Assembly: GCA_049890035.1 (NCBI GenBank)
Contig: JBMHCG010000055.1
Span: forward strand, 1 to 20,734
Direction: 5' to 3'
DNA length: 20,734 nt
Source: UBA11891 sp049890035
GTDB taxonomy: Bacteria > Bacteroidota > Bacteroidia > Flavobacteriales > Flavobacteriaceae
Position numbers and translations under genes: made by a program. This document shows positions 1 through 7,408 of the stretch, one piece after another. A model generated the notes under the pieces. That model was not told the origin of the DNA. It worked only from the letters and a program-made list of their open reading frames with translations, and ran no database searches. Numbering within the stretch: the stretch's first letter is position 1; each line of letters opens with the position of its first letter.

Positions 1-166
1 ACTTCTAAGTATCATAAATACTATGATAAAAGAAAGTAGTATTGAGGGAGTGATTCTTGGAGGAACAGAACTTTCTCTCATACTAAATCAAAATGACTTT
101 GAGAAAACAACAATTGTCGATACTTGTTTGATTCATGTCAATTCAATAGTAAAAGAACTATTGTAG
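1..166 (+). CDS. Asp/Glu racemase-family protein, C-terminal fragment
   Basis: This is the last 54 codons of a gene that enters from the left edge, read in the frame starting at base 2 and ending with TAG at 164-166. The visible protein contains GVILGGTELSLIL followed by a VDT..IHVNSIV tail. This matches the C-terminal half of the aspartate/glutamate racemase superfamily (RacX/YgeA/aspartate racemase type), where a G-C-T-E motif carries the second catalytic cysteine and a D-T...H-a segment closes the domain. Here the cysteine position reads glycine (GGTE), so the enzyme may not use the usual two-cysteine racemisation. The catalytic N-terminal half is outside the window, so substrate and activity cannot be judged. 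It converges on glmS with about 95 bases between. The family call is fairly secure; the function is open. Confidence 0.7.
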   Translation, partial: LLSIINTMIKESSIEGVILGGTELSLILNQNDFEKTTIVDTCLIHVNSIVKELL

Positions 167-217
167 GTTAACATACTTCACTTCGATGATTACTCTATTG
201 TCTATTTGATTAAGTTT

Positions 218-240
218 AAGTTATTGTTTATGAATAACTT
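218..240. terminator. AT-rich hairpin between convergent genes
   Basis: AAGTTATT (218-225) and AATAACTT (233-240) form a perfect 8-bp inverted repeat with a 7-base loop. It sits midway between the racemase stop and the glmS stop, where a bidirectional terminator would be expected. Neither strand shows a T-run after the stem and the stem is AT-rich, so it is at best a weak terminator. Confidence 0.3.
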
Positions 241-260
241 GGAAACACTTCATTAATCCC

Positions 261-2108
261 CTATTCGACGGTAACTGACTTCGCTAAATTTCTGGGTTGA
301 TCTACATTACACCCCCGTAAAACAGCGACATAATAGGATAAAAATTGTAAAGGTAAAGTGGCAAACAGGGGTGTAAAACACTCCGATGATTCTGGAATCT
401 CAATACAGTGATTGGCGATTTCTTTGACGGTCGTATCTCCTTTACTTACAATAGCAATGATAATGCCTTTACGTGATTTTATTTCTTGAATATTACTTAC
501 AATTTTGTCATAGTGTCCTTTTCGTGTTGCTATCACAATGACGGGCATAGCCTCGTCAATCAAAGCAATGGGTCCGTGTTTCATTTCTGCTGCTGGGTAC
601 CCTTCTGCATGGATGTAGGATATTTCCTTGAGTTTTAAGGCACCCTCTAGTGCCACTGGAAAATTGTAACCCCTCCCAAGATACAAACAGTTGGGTGATT
701 GGTGGATGTGTTGGGCAATCTCCTCTACTTGTTCTTTTTGGCTAATTAATGCTTCGAGTTGTTGTGGAACAGCATCTAATTCGAGCAAATATTTTCTTAA
801 GGTACTTTGTGGCAAAGTTCCTTTGATTTCCGCCAATTTTAGGGCAATCAATGATAAAACAGCAATTTGTGTTGTGAATGCTTTGGTAGATGCCACGCCA
901 ATCTCAGGTCCAGCATGGGTGTACATACCACTATCGGTTTCTCGGGATATGGTGGACCCAACCACATTGCAAATGCCATAGATAAAAGCTCCTGCAGCCT
1001 TAGCTAATTTCAATGCGGCTAGGGTGTCGGCAGTTTCCCCTGATTGTGAGATCGGAATAACAATATCGTCATTGTGAATGACGGGATCACGATAGCGAAA
1101 TTCTGAAGCATACTCTACTTCAACAGGAATACGGGCAAACGATTCAATCAAATATTCCCCGACCAAACCTGCATGCCACGAGGTTCCACAGGCTACAATT
1201 AATATGCGACGTGATTTGGCAAATTTTTGATGATATTCATTAAAACTACTGATTTGGATGATGCCTTCTTCGATTAGCAAACGTCCTCGTAGCGTATCCC
1301 TTAACGCATTGGGTTGTTCGTGAATCTCTTTGAGCATAAAGTGATCGAAGCCGTCTTTTTGAATATTTTCCAAATTCCATTGGAGCTCCTGGATTTTGGG
1401 AGTTAGTCTTTCACCATTTTGAATGTGACGAACATCCAGTGTTTTGTTGGGTGCTAACAAGGCCATCTCATTGTCTTCCAGGTATACCACCTCTCGGGTA
1501 TGTTCTAAAAAGGGAGTAGCATCCGATCCCACAAAATAACCATTTTTATCCAACCCAATGGCAATGGGACTTCCGAGCCTTGCGACAACCAATTGATCGG
1601 GGTGTTTGCGGTCATATAAAACAATACCATAGGCGCCAACCGCTTGGTTAAGGGCTATCTGTGTGGCTTTACCTAAATCCACTTTTTCTGTTTTTTGGAT
1701 TTCTTCTATCCAATTGACCAAAACTTCAGAATCGGTTTCCGACGCAAAAGTATATCCTCGTTGCTGTAACTCTTTTTTTAAAATGGCATAGTTTTCAATA
1801 ATTCCGTTGTGAATCAAAACCAAATCTCCCGAATTAGATAGATGGGGGTGGGCATTGTGAAAAGCAGGTTCTCCATGGGTAGCCCATCGGGTATGGCCCA
1901 TGCCAATGTGTGCTTGTATGCTTTTTTTAGCGGCAATAGCCTCACGCAAAGCGGCCACTTTACCCACGACTTTCGTCATTTGATCAGTTGCGGGATTACT
2001 AATAAACACCCCCGCACTGTCATAGCCGCGATATTCTAGTCTTTGGAGACCATCTAAAACGATCGGTAAGGGATTTTTATCTCCAATATAAGCGACAATT
2101 CCACACAT
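261..2108 (-). CDS. glmS: glutamine--fructose-6-phosphate aminotransferase (isomerizing)
   Basis: Makes glucosamine-6-phosphate and glutamate from fructose-6-phosphate and glutamine, the first step of the hexosamine pathway that feeds peptidoglycan and LPS. The 615-residue protein has the full bacterial architecture. It opens with MCGIVAYIGD, whose Cys2 becomes the N-terminal glutaminase nucleophile after Met removal, followed by the LEYRGYDSAG motif. Two sugar-isomerase (SIS) domains follow, marked by CGTSWHAG and SQSGETADT in the first and the EGALKLKEISYIHAEG block in the second. The C-terminus DQPRNLAKSVTVE is the classic GlmS tail. It is the last gene of the five-gene minus-strand operon and starts 3 bases after the stop of the GNA1-like acetyltransferase, suggesting translational coupling. 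Cytosolic. No glmS ribozyme-like leader is possible in so short a gap. Nothing appears truncated. Confidence 0.97.
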   Translation of the reverse strand: MCGIVAYIGDKNPLPIVLDGLQRLEYRGYDSAGVFISNPATDQMTKVVGKVAALREAIAAKKSIQAHIGMGHTRWATHGEPAFHNAHPHLSNSGDLVLIHNGIIENYAILKKELQQRGYTFASETDSEVLVNWIEEIQKTEKVDLGKATQIALNQAVGAYGIVLYDRKHPDQLVVARLGSPIAIGLDKNGYFVGSDATPFLEHTREVVYLEDNEMALLAPNKTLDVRHIQNGERLTPKIQELQWNLENIQKDGFDHFMLKEIHEQPNALRDTLRGRLLIEEGIIQISSFNEYHQKFAKSRRILIVACGTSWHAGLVGEYLIESFARIPVEVEYASEFRYRDPVIHNDDIVIPISQSGETADTLAALKLAKAAGAFIYGICNVVGSTISRETDSGMYTHAGPEIGVASTKAFTTQIAVLSLIALKLAEIKGTLPQSTLRKYLLELDAVPQQLEALISQKEQVEEIAQHIHQSPNCLYLGRGYNFPVALEGALKLKEISYIHAEGYPAAEMKHGPIALIDEAMPVIVIATRKGHYDKIVSNIQEIKSRKGIIIAIVSKGDTTVKEIANHCIEIPESSECFTPLFATLPLQFLSYYVAVLRGCNVDQPRNLAKSVTVE

Positions 2109-2111
2109 ATA

Positions 2112-2510
2112 TTATTTTTTAATTTTCATTTGAATTTCACCTTTTTCAAAGCCCATTTTCTCATAGAAAGGCGCTGTTTCTATGGCGGTGTTCAAGATTA
2201 TTTTATAACATTTTTGGGCGGAGGAAAGGTCTAAAAGTGCCTTTATGAGCATATGCCCGATGCCTTTTCCCTGTGCTTTGGGTGATACCACAACATCCTC
2301 AATTTGACCCATGCAGCGATCAATTTTGGGCAAGATATGTAAGGAGGCTGTCCCCAGTATGGTCTCGTCTTCTGTGGCAATCAAAGTGATAATATTCGGC
2401 TGGTCGAAATATGACAGTTCAATCTGGCCAGTATCTTTTCTTTTAAATGCATCATTAATAAGATTTTGCAGACTGATGGCATCGGTGGGAAGGGCGGCGC
2501 GTATGGTCAT
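2112..2510 (-). CDS. GNAT acetyltransferase resembling glucosamine-6-phosphate N-acetyltransferase (GNA1)
   Basis: A 132-residue single-domain GNAT protein. The acetyl-CoA pyrophosphate-binding loop is QGKGIG (residues 80-85). From memory, its second half closely parallels eukaryotic GNA1: GQIEDVVV (68-75) matches GHIEDIAV, CYKIILN (101-107) matches CYKIILD, FYEKMGF (115-121) matches FYEKCGF, and the end IQMKIKK matches VEMQIRK. GNA1 acetylates glucosamine-6-phosphate to N-acetylglucosamine-6-phosphate. Most bacteria instead isomerise first (GlmM) and acetylate glucosamine-1-phosphate (GlmU). The gene sits 14 bases after lptB and 3 bases before glmS, the source of the presumed substrate, which strengthens the inference. 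It lacks the longer N-terminus of fungal GNA1, and the Asp-Cys after KIIL in yeast is Asn-Thr here. GNAT membership is secure; the substrate is inferred from motif likeness and context. A different small amine remains possible. Confidence 0.85.
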   Translation of the reverse strand: MTIRAALPTDAISLQNLINDAFKRKDTGQIELSYFDQPNIITLIATEDETILGTASLHILPKIDRCMGQIEDVVVSPKAQGKGIGHMLIKALLDLSSAQKCYKIILNTAIETAPFYEKMGFEKGEIQMKIKK

Positions 2511-2524
2511 CTATTCAACACCAA

Positions 2525-3265
2525 TCAGAACGTTAATTTCTTTTTTCGCAACTCAAAGTTCTGGCCTAAGTATACCTTTCGAACCATTTCGTCCTGCGCT
2601 AAAACTTCGGGGACCCCTGCTTTTAAAATACTCCCTTCAAACATCAAATATGTCTTGTCGGTAATGGCCAGCGTTTCTTGAACATTGTGGTCGGTTATTA
2701 GGATTCCAATATTTTTCTTTTTTAGTAAAGCAACAATTCGTTGAATATCTTCTACCGCTACCGGATCAACCCCAGCAAAAGGTTCATCAAGTAGGACAAA
2801 TTTAGGATCCGTAGCCAGGGCACGGGCAATTTCTGTTCTTCTTCGCTCCCCTCCCGAGAGCAAGTCTCCTCTATTCTTTCGAATATGTGTCAACCCAAAT
2901 TCTTCTAACAGGGCTTCTGTTTTTTCTTTTTGTTCTCTTTTGGTCAACGATGTCAGTTGTAGCACCGATAAAATATTTTCCTCCACACTGAGCTTTCGGA
3001 AAACAGAAGCCTCCTGCGCCAAGTATCCGATACCTATTTGTGCCCGTTGATACATGGGGAATTTGGTAATCAATTGGTCATCCAAGTAAATGGCCCCTGC
3101 ATTGGGTTTAATCAGTCCTACGATCATGTAGAAAGACGTGGTTTTTCCTGCCCCGTTCGGGCCCAATAAGCCCACAATTTGACCTTGCTCTACAGCTATG
3201 GAAATTCCTTTAACGACTTTTCGGCCGCGATACGATTTTTCAATATTTTCTGCGCGTAATATCAT
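2525..3265 (-). CDS. lptB: LPS export ABC transporter ATP-binding protein LptB
   Basis: ATPase that powers extraction of LPS from the inner membrane through LptF/LptG and its passage along the Lpt bridge. The 246-residue protein shows Walker A GPNGAGKT (35-42), a Q-loop in YLAQEASVFRKLSVEENI, the ABC signature LSGGE (136-140) followed by RRR, Walker B FVLLDEPFAGVDP with catalytic Glu161, and switch His193. The GLLGPNGAGKTTSFYMIVG and LLDEPFAGVDPVAVEDIQ blocks are diagnostic for LptB among ABC ATPases. Length fits the family. It starts 1 base after the tatC stop and follows kdsD in the same operon. That groups synthesis of the LPS inner-core precursor with LPS export. No LptA, LptC, LptF or LptG is in the window, so those partners must be elsewhere. 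Confidence 0.95.
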   Translation of the reverse strand: MILRAENIEKSYRGRKVVKGISIAVEQGQIVGLLGPNGAGKTTSFYMIVGLIKPNAGAIYLDDQLITKFPMYQRAQIGIGYLAQEASVFRKLSVEENILSVLQLTSLTKREQKEKTEALLEEFGLTHIRKNRGDLLSGGERRRTEIARALATDPKFVLLDEPFAGVDPVAVEDIQRIVALLKKKNIGILITDHNVQETLAITDKTYLMFEGSILKAGVPEVLAQDEMVRKVYLGQNFELRKKKLTF

Positions 3266-3266
3266 G

Positions 3267-4094
3267 TTACTTTTTTACAACAGCAGTTGCAATTTCTTTT
3301 TGTTGTCTGTTGTATACCCATCGTGAAATCCAAATACTTAGCTCGTATAGGATCAATACCGGGATGCTTACAATGATTTGGCTTGCAATATCTGGGGGGG
3401 TGATGATAGCAGACAAACTCAACACTATAACGAGTGCAAACTTACGATTTTTACGAAGAAAGTTGGGAGTGATTAAGCCTATTTTGGTAAAGAAATAAAT
3501 CAGTATGGGCAATTCAAAAATTAGTCCGGAAGCCAGAACAGAGGCCCGTAACATGCCAATGTAACTACTTAGATCAAAATCATTGAATACTTCCTCACTA
3601 ACAGTGTAATTTCCCAAGAAATTTATAGATAGAGGGGTTACTATGTAGTATCCGAACAAGACACCTAAGAAAAAAAGCAAGGATGCGATGAAAATAAACC
3701 CTCTAGCATTCTTCCGTTCATTGGCCAGAAGACCGGGGCTGATAAAACGCCAAAACTCAAAAAGGACATAGGGAAAGGATACAATGAATCCCGCCAGAAT
3801 AGAAGTCCAAAGATGGGCTGAAAACTGCCCTGCCAGGGTACGTGATTGGATTCGAAAGGGCATTTCCGTGATACAAAAACTGTTTCCCTGTCCCAATGAC
3901 TGGGAGAGTTGACAAAACCATCGGTAGGTTATAAAATCAGTTTTTTTAGGTCCAAAAAGGATGTAGTCAAATATAAAACCCTTTAATAAAAAGGCAACAC
4001 TCCCCACGATAACAATTGATAAGGTTGCCCGGATCAAATGCCAGCGAAGCTCTTCCAGATGATCCAAAAATGTCATTTCCTTAGCTTTACTCAT
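3267..4094 (-). CDS. tatC: Sec-independent (twin-arginine) protein translocase subunit TatC
   Basis: Integral membrane receptor for twin-arginine signal peptides; with TatA/TatB it exports folded proteins. The 275-residue protein begins with the typical MTFLDHLEELRWHLIRA amphipathic segment, where the conserved glutamates read the signal peptide. A first membrane span around residues 20-45 follows, then a long first periplasmic loop with Cys61 and Cys74. Later come the SPGLLANERK loop with its conserved Glu and several more hydrophobic spans, consistent with six in total. The extended cysteine-bearing loop fits what I recall of flavobacterial TatC proteins. The start codon overlaps the kdsD stop in an ATGA arrangement. 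No tatA or tatB lies in the operon. Confidence 0.95.
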   Translation of the reverse strand: MSKAKEMTFLDHLEELRWHLIRATLSIVIVGSVAFLLKGFIFDYILFGPKKTDFITYRWFCQLSQSLGQGNSFCITEMPFRIQSRTLAGQFSAHLWTSILAGFIVSFPYVLFEFWRFISPGLLANERKNARGFIFIASLLFFLGVLFGYYIVTPLSINFLGNYTVSEEVFNDFDLSSYIGMLRASVLASGLIFELPILIYFFTKIGLITPNFLRKNRKFALVIVLSLSAIITPPDIASQIIVSIPVLILYELSIWISRWVYNRQQKEIATAVVKK

Positions 4095-5059
4095 CGCAAA
4101 CCTTCTTTTACAAAATCTAATACATGAATAATACCAAGATAGGTCCCCGTATTGGAAACTACAATGATATGGTTGAGTTTTCGCTTGTCCATTTCTAACA
4201 AGGCGTATGAAGCAAGGCTGTCCTCTTGAAGTACAAATGGGTCAGCTGTCATGATGTCAAGTGCTGCTTTTTGAAATGGATTGTCGTAAGTTTCAAGCAT
4301 ACGCCGAATGTCACCGTCTGTAATTAGACCTACGACAGCATTTTGATCCAGTACTACTGTAGCGCCTTTCCTTTTGGAAGTTATCTCATTTATGACTTTA
4401 TTTATGGGGGTTTGCAATGCCACATAAGGTTGCTCAGCGGGATCTAACAAGTCAGTTAATTGAAAGTAAAGCTGTTTGCCCAAACTCCCTCCTGGGTGGT
4501 ATTTTGCGAAGTCTTTCGTTTGGAAATTTTTCTTTTGCATCAAACAAACCGCTATGGCATCTCCTAGGACTAATTGTACCGTCGTACTCGTTGTCGGTGC
4601 CAAATTATGCGGACAGGCTTCTTTTTCAACGGGGGTATGAAGTAAAAAATCGGCTTGTTTTGCCAGTTGCGAAGTTTTATTTGCAGTCATACCAACGAGT
4701 TTGTTGGTCCCTTTTTTTAAGAAGGGAATCAACGCTTTGATCTCTGGTGAGTTTCCACTTTTTGATAAACAGATGACCAGATCATTGGATTGGATCATCC
4801 CCAAGTCCCCGTGAATGGCATCGGCTGCATGCAAAAAAACAGCGGGAGTTCCCGTTGAATTTAATGTGGCTACAATTTTTTGTCCTATCAAGGCACTTTT
4901 ACCGATACCGGTAATTACGACACGAGCTTGGGACTCATAAATAAAATTTACTACCGATTCAAAATCGGCATTGATGGAGTCTTTGAGTTGAGTAATTGCT
5001 TTTGCTTCAATTTCTAAGGTCTCAAGAGCCAAGGAAACAAGGGAAATAGCTTTATTCAA
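4091..5059 (-). CDS. kdsD: KpsF/GutQ-family D-arabinose-5-phosphate isomerase
   Basis: Interconverts D-ribulose-5-phosphate and D-arabinose-5-phosphate, the entry step to Kdo for LPS inner core. The 322-residue protein has an N-terminal SIS domain (about residues 35-170; motifs TGIGKSALIGQKIVATLNSTG, FLHAADAIHGDLGM and LSKSGNSPE), the family linker FAKYHPGGSLGK (184-195), and two CBS domains (about 208-262 and 268-322). Length matches the family. The start is TTG at 5057-5059. An in-frame stop lies shortly upstream and no in-frame ATG exists before the SIS core, so a non-ATG start is forced. It is first in the operon, divergent from recQ, with a TACATTTG promoter element at 5111-5118. The Kdo role is inferred from lptB linkage; GutQ-like sugar roles are less likely. 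Confidence 0.92.
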   Translation of the reverse strand: MNKAISLVSLALETLEIEAKAITQLKDSINADFESVVNFIYESQARVVITGIGKSALIGQKIVATLNSTGTPAVFLHAADAIHGDLGMIQSNDLVICLSKSGNSPEIKALIPFLKKGTNKLVGMTANKTSQLAKQADFLLHTPVEKEACPHNLAPTTSTTVQLVLGDAIAVCLMQKKNFQTKDFAKYHPGGSLGKQLYFQLTDLLDPAEQPYVALQTPINKVINEITSKRKGATVVLDQNAVVGLITDGDIRRMLETYDNPFQKAALDIMTADPFVLQEDSLASYALLEMDKRKLNHIIVVSNTGTYLGIIHVLDFVKEGLR

Positions 5060-5110
5060 ATGTTTGGTTTTTATGAAAAATCGTTAGAAAAACCCGTATA
5101 TTGGTAGGTA

Positions 5111-5118
5111 CAAATGTA
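5111..5118 (-). promoter_or_regulatory. -7 box of the kdsD-tatC-lptB-GNAT-glmS operon
   Basis: The minus strand reads TACATTTG, a perfect match to the Bacteroidota -7 consensus TAnnTTTG, about 52 bases before the TTG start of kdsD. A clear TTG at -33 is absent; only a TGTTTTC-like stretch lies at the right distance. The box is inside GTACAAATGTAC, whose GTAC arms are inverted, and it overlaps the leader region of recQ. Confidence 0.4.
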
Positions 5119-5149
5119 CTAAAACCACAAGAAGGAGAAAACATTGCTA

Positions 5150-7336
5150 ATGGGGGAGGAAGAGCTTCTACAAGAGTTAAAAAAATATTTCGGTTTTTCA
5201 TCATTTAAAGGACTCCAAAAAGGAGTTGTACAATCTTTAATGGGTGGGAAAAACACTTTTGTGATCATGCCCACGGGAGGGGGGAAATCACTCTGTTACC
5301 AATTACCGGCACTCATACAAAAGGGTACAGCTATTGTTGTATCACCACTCATTGCACTGATGAAAAACCAAGTTGATGCCATACGCGGGATTTCATCTGA
5401 AACGGGAATTGCACACGTGTTGAACTCTTCCTTGAACAAATCCGAAACAGAGCGGGTCAAAAAGGACATCCGATCCGGACTCACCAAGTTGTTGTACGTA
5501 GCACCGGAATCATTGACCAAACCGGCAACAATAGCATTTTTTCAATCTGTCAAAATATCATTTTTAGCTGTTGATGAAGCCCATTGTATTTCTGAATGGG
5601 GACATGATTTTCGTCCCGATTACCGCAGTCTGAGGGACATGATTCGCCAAATCGATGATAGTATTCCAATCATTGCTCTTACTGCAACAGCAACTCCCAA
5701 AGTTCAAGAGGACATTCAAAAGAATTTACACATTACGGATGCCAGGGTATTCAAGGATTCTTTTAATCGCCCCAATTTGTACTACGAAGTCCGAAGTAAA
5801 ACAGACAATGTAGATACCGATATCATCAAATTTATCAAAGAACATGTGGGTAAATCGGGTATTGTTTATTGTTTGGCTCGAAAACGAGTTGAGGAACTGG
5901 CACAAATCCTTCAAGTCAATGGCATCAATGCATTGCCCTATCATGCGGGTTTGGACGCAAAAACACGCGTCAACAACCAGGATATGTTCTTGAATGAAGA
6001 CTGTGATGTAATAGTTGCAACAATTGCTTTTGGTATGGGTATCGATAAACCTGATGTCCGATTTGTGATTCATCATGACATACCCAAAAGTATTGAAAGT
6101 TATTACCAGGAAACAGGACGTGCGGGACGTGACGGAGGAGAAGGGCATTGTTTGGCATTTTACAATTACAAGGACATTGAAAAATTGGAAAAATTCATGT
6201 CTGGAAAACCCGTTGCAGAACAGGAGATCGGAATGGCTCTTTTACAAGAAATGGTTGCTTATGCAGAAACCTCGATGTCGCGTCGAAAGTTTATCCTCCA
6301 TTATTTTGGTGAGTCATTTGATGAGAAAGAAGGATTGGGAGCCAATATGGATGACAACGCACGTTTTCCAAAACCCAAGATTGAGGCTGAGCAAGAACTG
6401 ACTGTGTTACTCGACGTTGTAGCACAGACAAATGAAAAATACAAGTCCAAAGAGTTGGTCAATATCTTAATAGGAAAACCCAACTCACAAATACTGTCCT
6501 ATAAAACTCATGAGAAACCCTTTTTTGGTATCGGCAAGGTTCATTCGGATAAGTTTTGGATGGCTTTGTTGCGACAAGCGATTGTTGCTGGTTTTCTTTC
6601 AAAGAAGATCGAGAACTATGGGATTTTGTTTTTGAGTGAAAAAGGGAAAGCTTTTCTGAATAGCCCAACCTCTTTTTTGATGTCCAAAGACCACGATCAT
6701 GAAAAAAACATACAACTGAGTCAAACCCCCCAAACGGGAGCTGTTGTCGATGCTGAATTGATGGGTTTGCTGAAAGGACTTCGAAAACAAATTGCACAGC
6801 AAAACGAACTCCCTCCCTTTGCTGTTTTTCAAGAATATTCCTTAGAGGACATGGCTCTGAAATACCCCATTCGGATGGAAGAGTTGATCAATATTAATGG
6901 GGTTGGTGAAGGGAAAGCCAAGCGTTTTGGACAACCCTTCATCGAGTTGATCCTAACCTATACTGAAGAAAAAAATATCATCCGACCCGAGGACCTAATT
7001 GTCAAAAGCACAGGAATCAATTCGGCTCTAAAACTCTATCTCATCCAGAGTATCGATCGAAAACTTCCCTTAGATGATATAGCCGCTGCCAAGGGGATGG
7101 ATATGGATCGTTTGATTCACGAAATGGAAACCATCGTATACGCAGGTACCAAGCTCAATATTGACTATTGGATTGAAGAACTCTTGGATGAAGATCAAGA
7201 AGAAGAGCTCTATGAGTATTTTATGGAAGCGGAGTCGGATAGCATTGCATTGGCACTGGAAGAATTCGATGGCGATTATGATGAAGAAGAAACACGTTTG
7301 TATCGAATCAAATTTATCAGTGAAGTAGCGAATTAA
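5150..7336 (+). CDS. recQ: ATP-dependent DNA helicase RecQ, zinc-ligand-less form
   Basis: Superfamily-2 3'-5' DNA helicase for recombination and fork repair. Counting from the TTG at 5144 (730 residues), it has Walker A PTGGGKS (43-49), DEAH (144-147), TATAT (180-184), the motif-V stretch VATIAFGMGIDKPDVRF and motif VI QETGRAGRDG (322-331). An RQC winged helix (about 412-520) and an HRDC-like segment (about 535-605) follow. The 125-residue tail holds a helix-turn-helix-like stretch (LPLDDIAAAKGMDMDRLIHE) and an acidic run. The usual four zinc cysteines after motif VI are missing: the region reads SMSRRKFILHYFGES...GANMDDN. I chose the ATG at 5150; the TTG at 5144 lies 6 bases after an AAGGAG (5132-5137) and would add two residues. 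recQ is transcribed away from kdsD. Confidence 0.95.
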   Translation: MGEEELLQELKKYFGFSSFKGLQKGVVQSLMGGKNTFVIMPTGGGKSLCYQLPALIQKGTAIVVSPLIALMKNQVDAIRGISSETGIAHVLNSSLNKSETERVKKDIRSGLTKLLYVAPESLTKPATIAFFQSVKISFLAVDEAHCISEWGHDFRPDYRSLRDMIRQIDDSIPIIALTATATPKVQEDIQKNLHITDARVFKDSFNRPNLYYEVRSKTDNVDTDIIKFIKEHVGKSGIVYCLARKRVEELAQILQVNGINALPYHAGLDAKTRVNNQDMFLNEDCDVIVATIAFGMGIDKPDVRFVIHHDIPKSIESYYQETGRAGRDGGEGHCLAFYNYKDIEKLEKFMSGKPVAEQEIGMALLQEMVAYAETSMSRRKFILHYFGESFDEKEGLGANMDDNARFPKPKIEAEQELTVLLDVVAQTNEKYKSKELVNILIGKPNSQILSYKTHEKPFFGIGKVHSDKFWMALLRQAIVAGFLSKKIENYGILFLSEKGKAFLNSPTSFLMSKDHDHEKNIQLSQTPQTGAVVDAELMGLLKGLRKQIAQQNELPPFAVFQEYSLEDMALKYPIRMEELININGVGEGKAKRFGQPFIELILTYTEEKNIIRPEDLIVKSTGINSALKLYLIQSIDRKLPLDDIAAAKGMDMDRLIHEMETIVYAGTKLNIDYWIEELLDEDQEEELYEYFMEAESDSIALALEEFDGDYDEEETRLYRIKFISEVAN

Positions 7337-7350
7337 ATTGACGATCGTTC

Positions 7351-7379
7351 TTGTGTTCTGTTTTCCGGAACTATATTTG
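7351..7379 (+). promoter_or_regulatory. Bacteroidota-type promoter for the cyclophilin-FKBP gene
   Basis: TTG (7351-7353) and TATATTTG (7372-7379) are separated by 18 bases and match the TTG-N(17-23)-TAnnTTTG consensus of Bacteroidota vegetative promoters. Transcription should start near 7386, giving a leader of roughly 23 bases before the ATG at 7409. This makes the gene independent of recQ. Confidence 0.75.
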
Positions 7380-7408
7380 TACCCATTAATTTTTGAATCC
7401 AATATCTT

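Noticed and set aside
5726..6148. Long antisense open frame within recQ
   Set aside because: It lies opposite conserved helicase motifs, has no promoter and resembles no family; it is a coding shadow.
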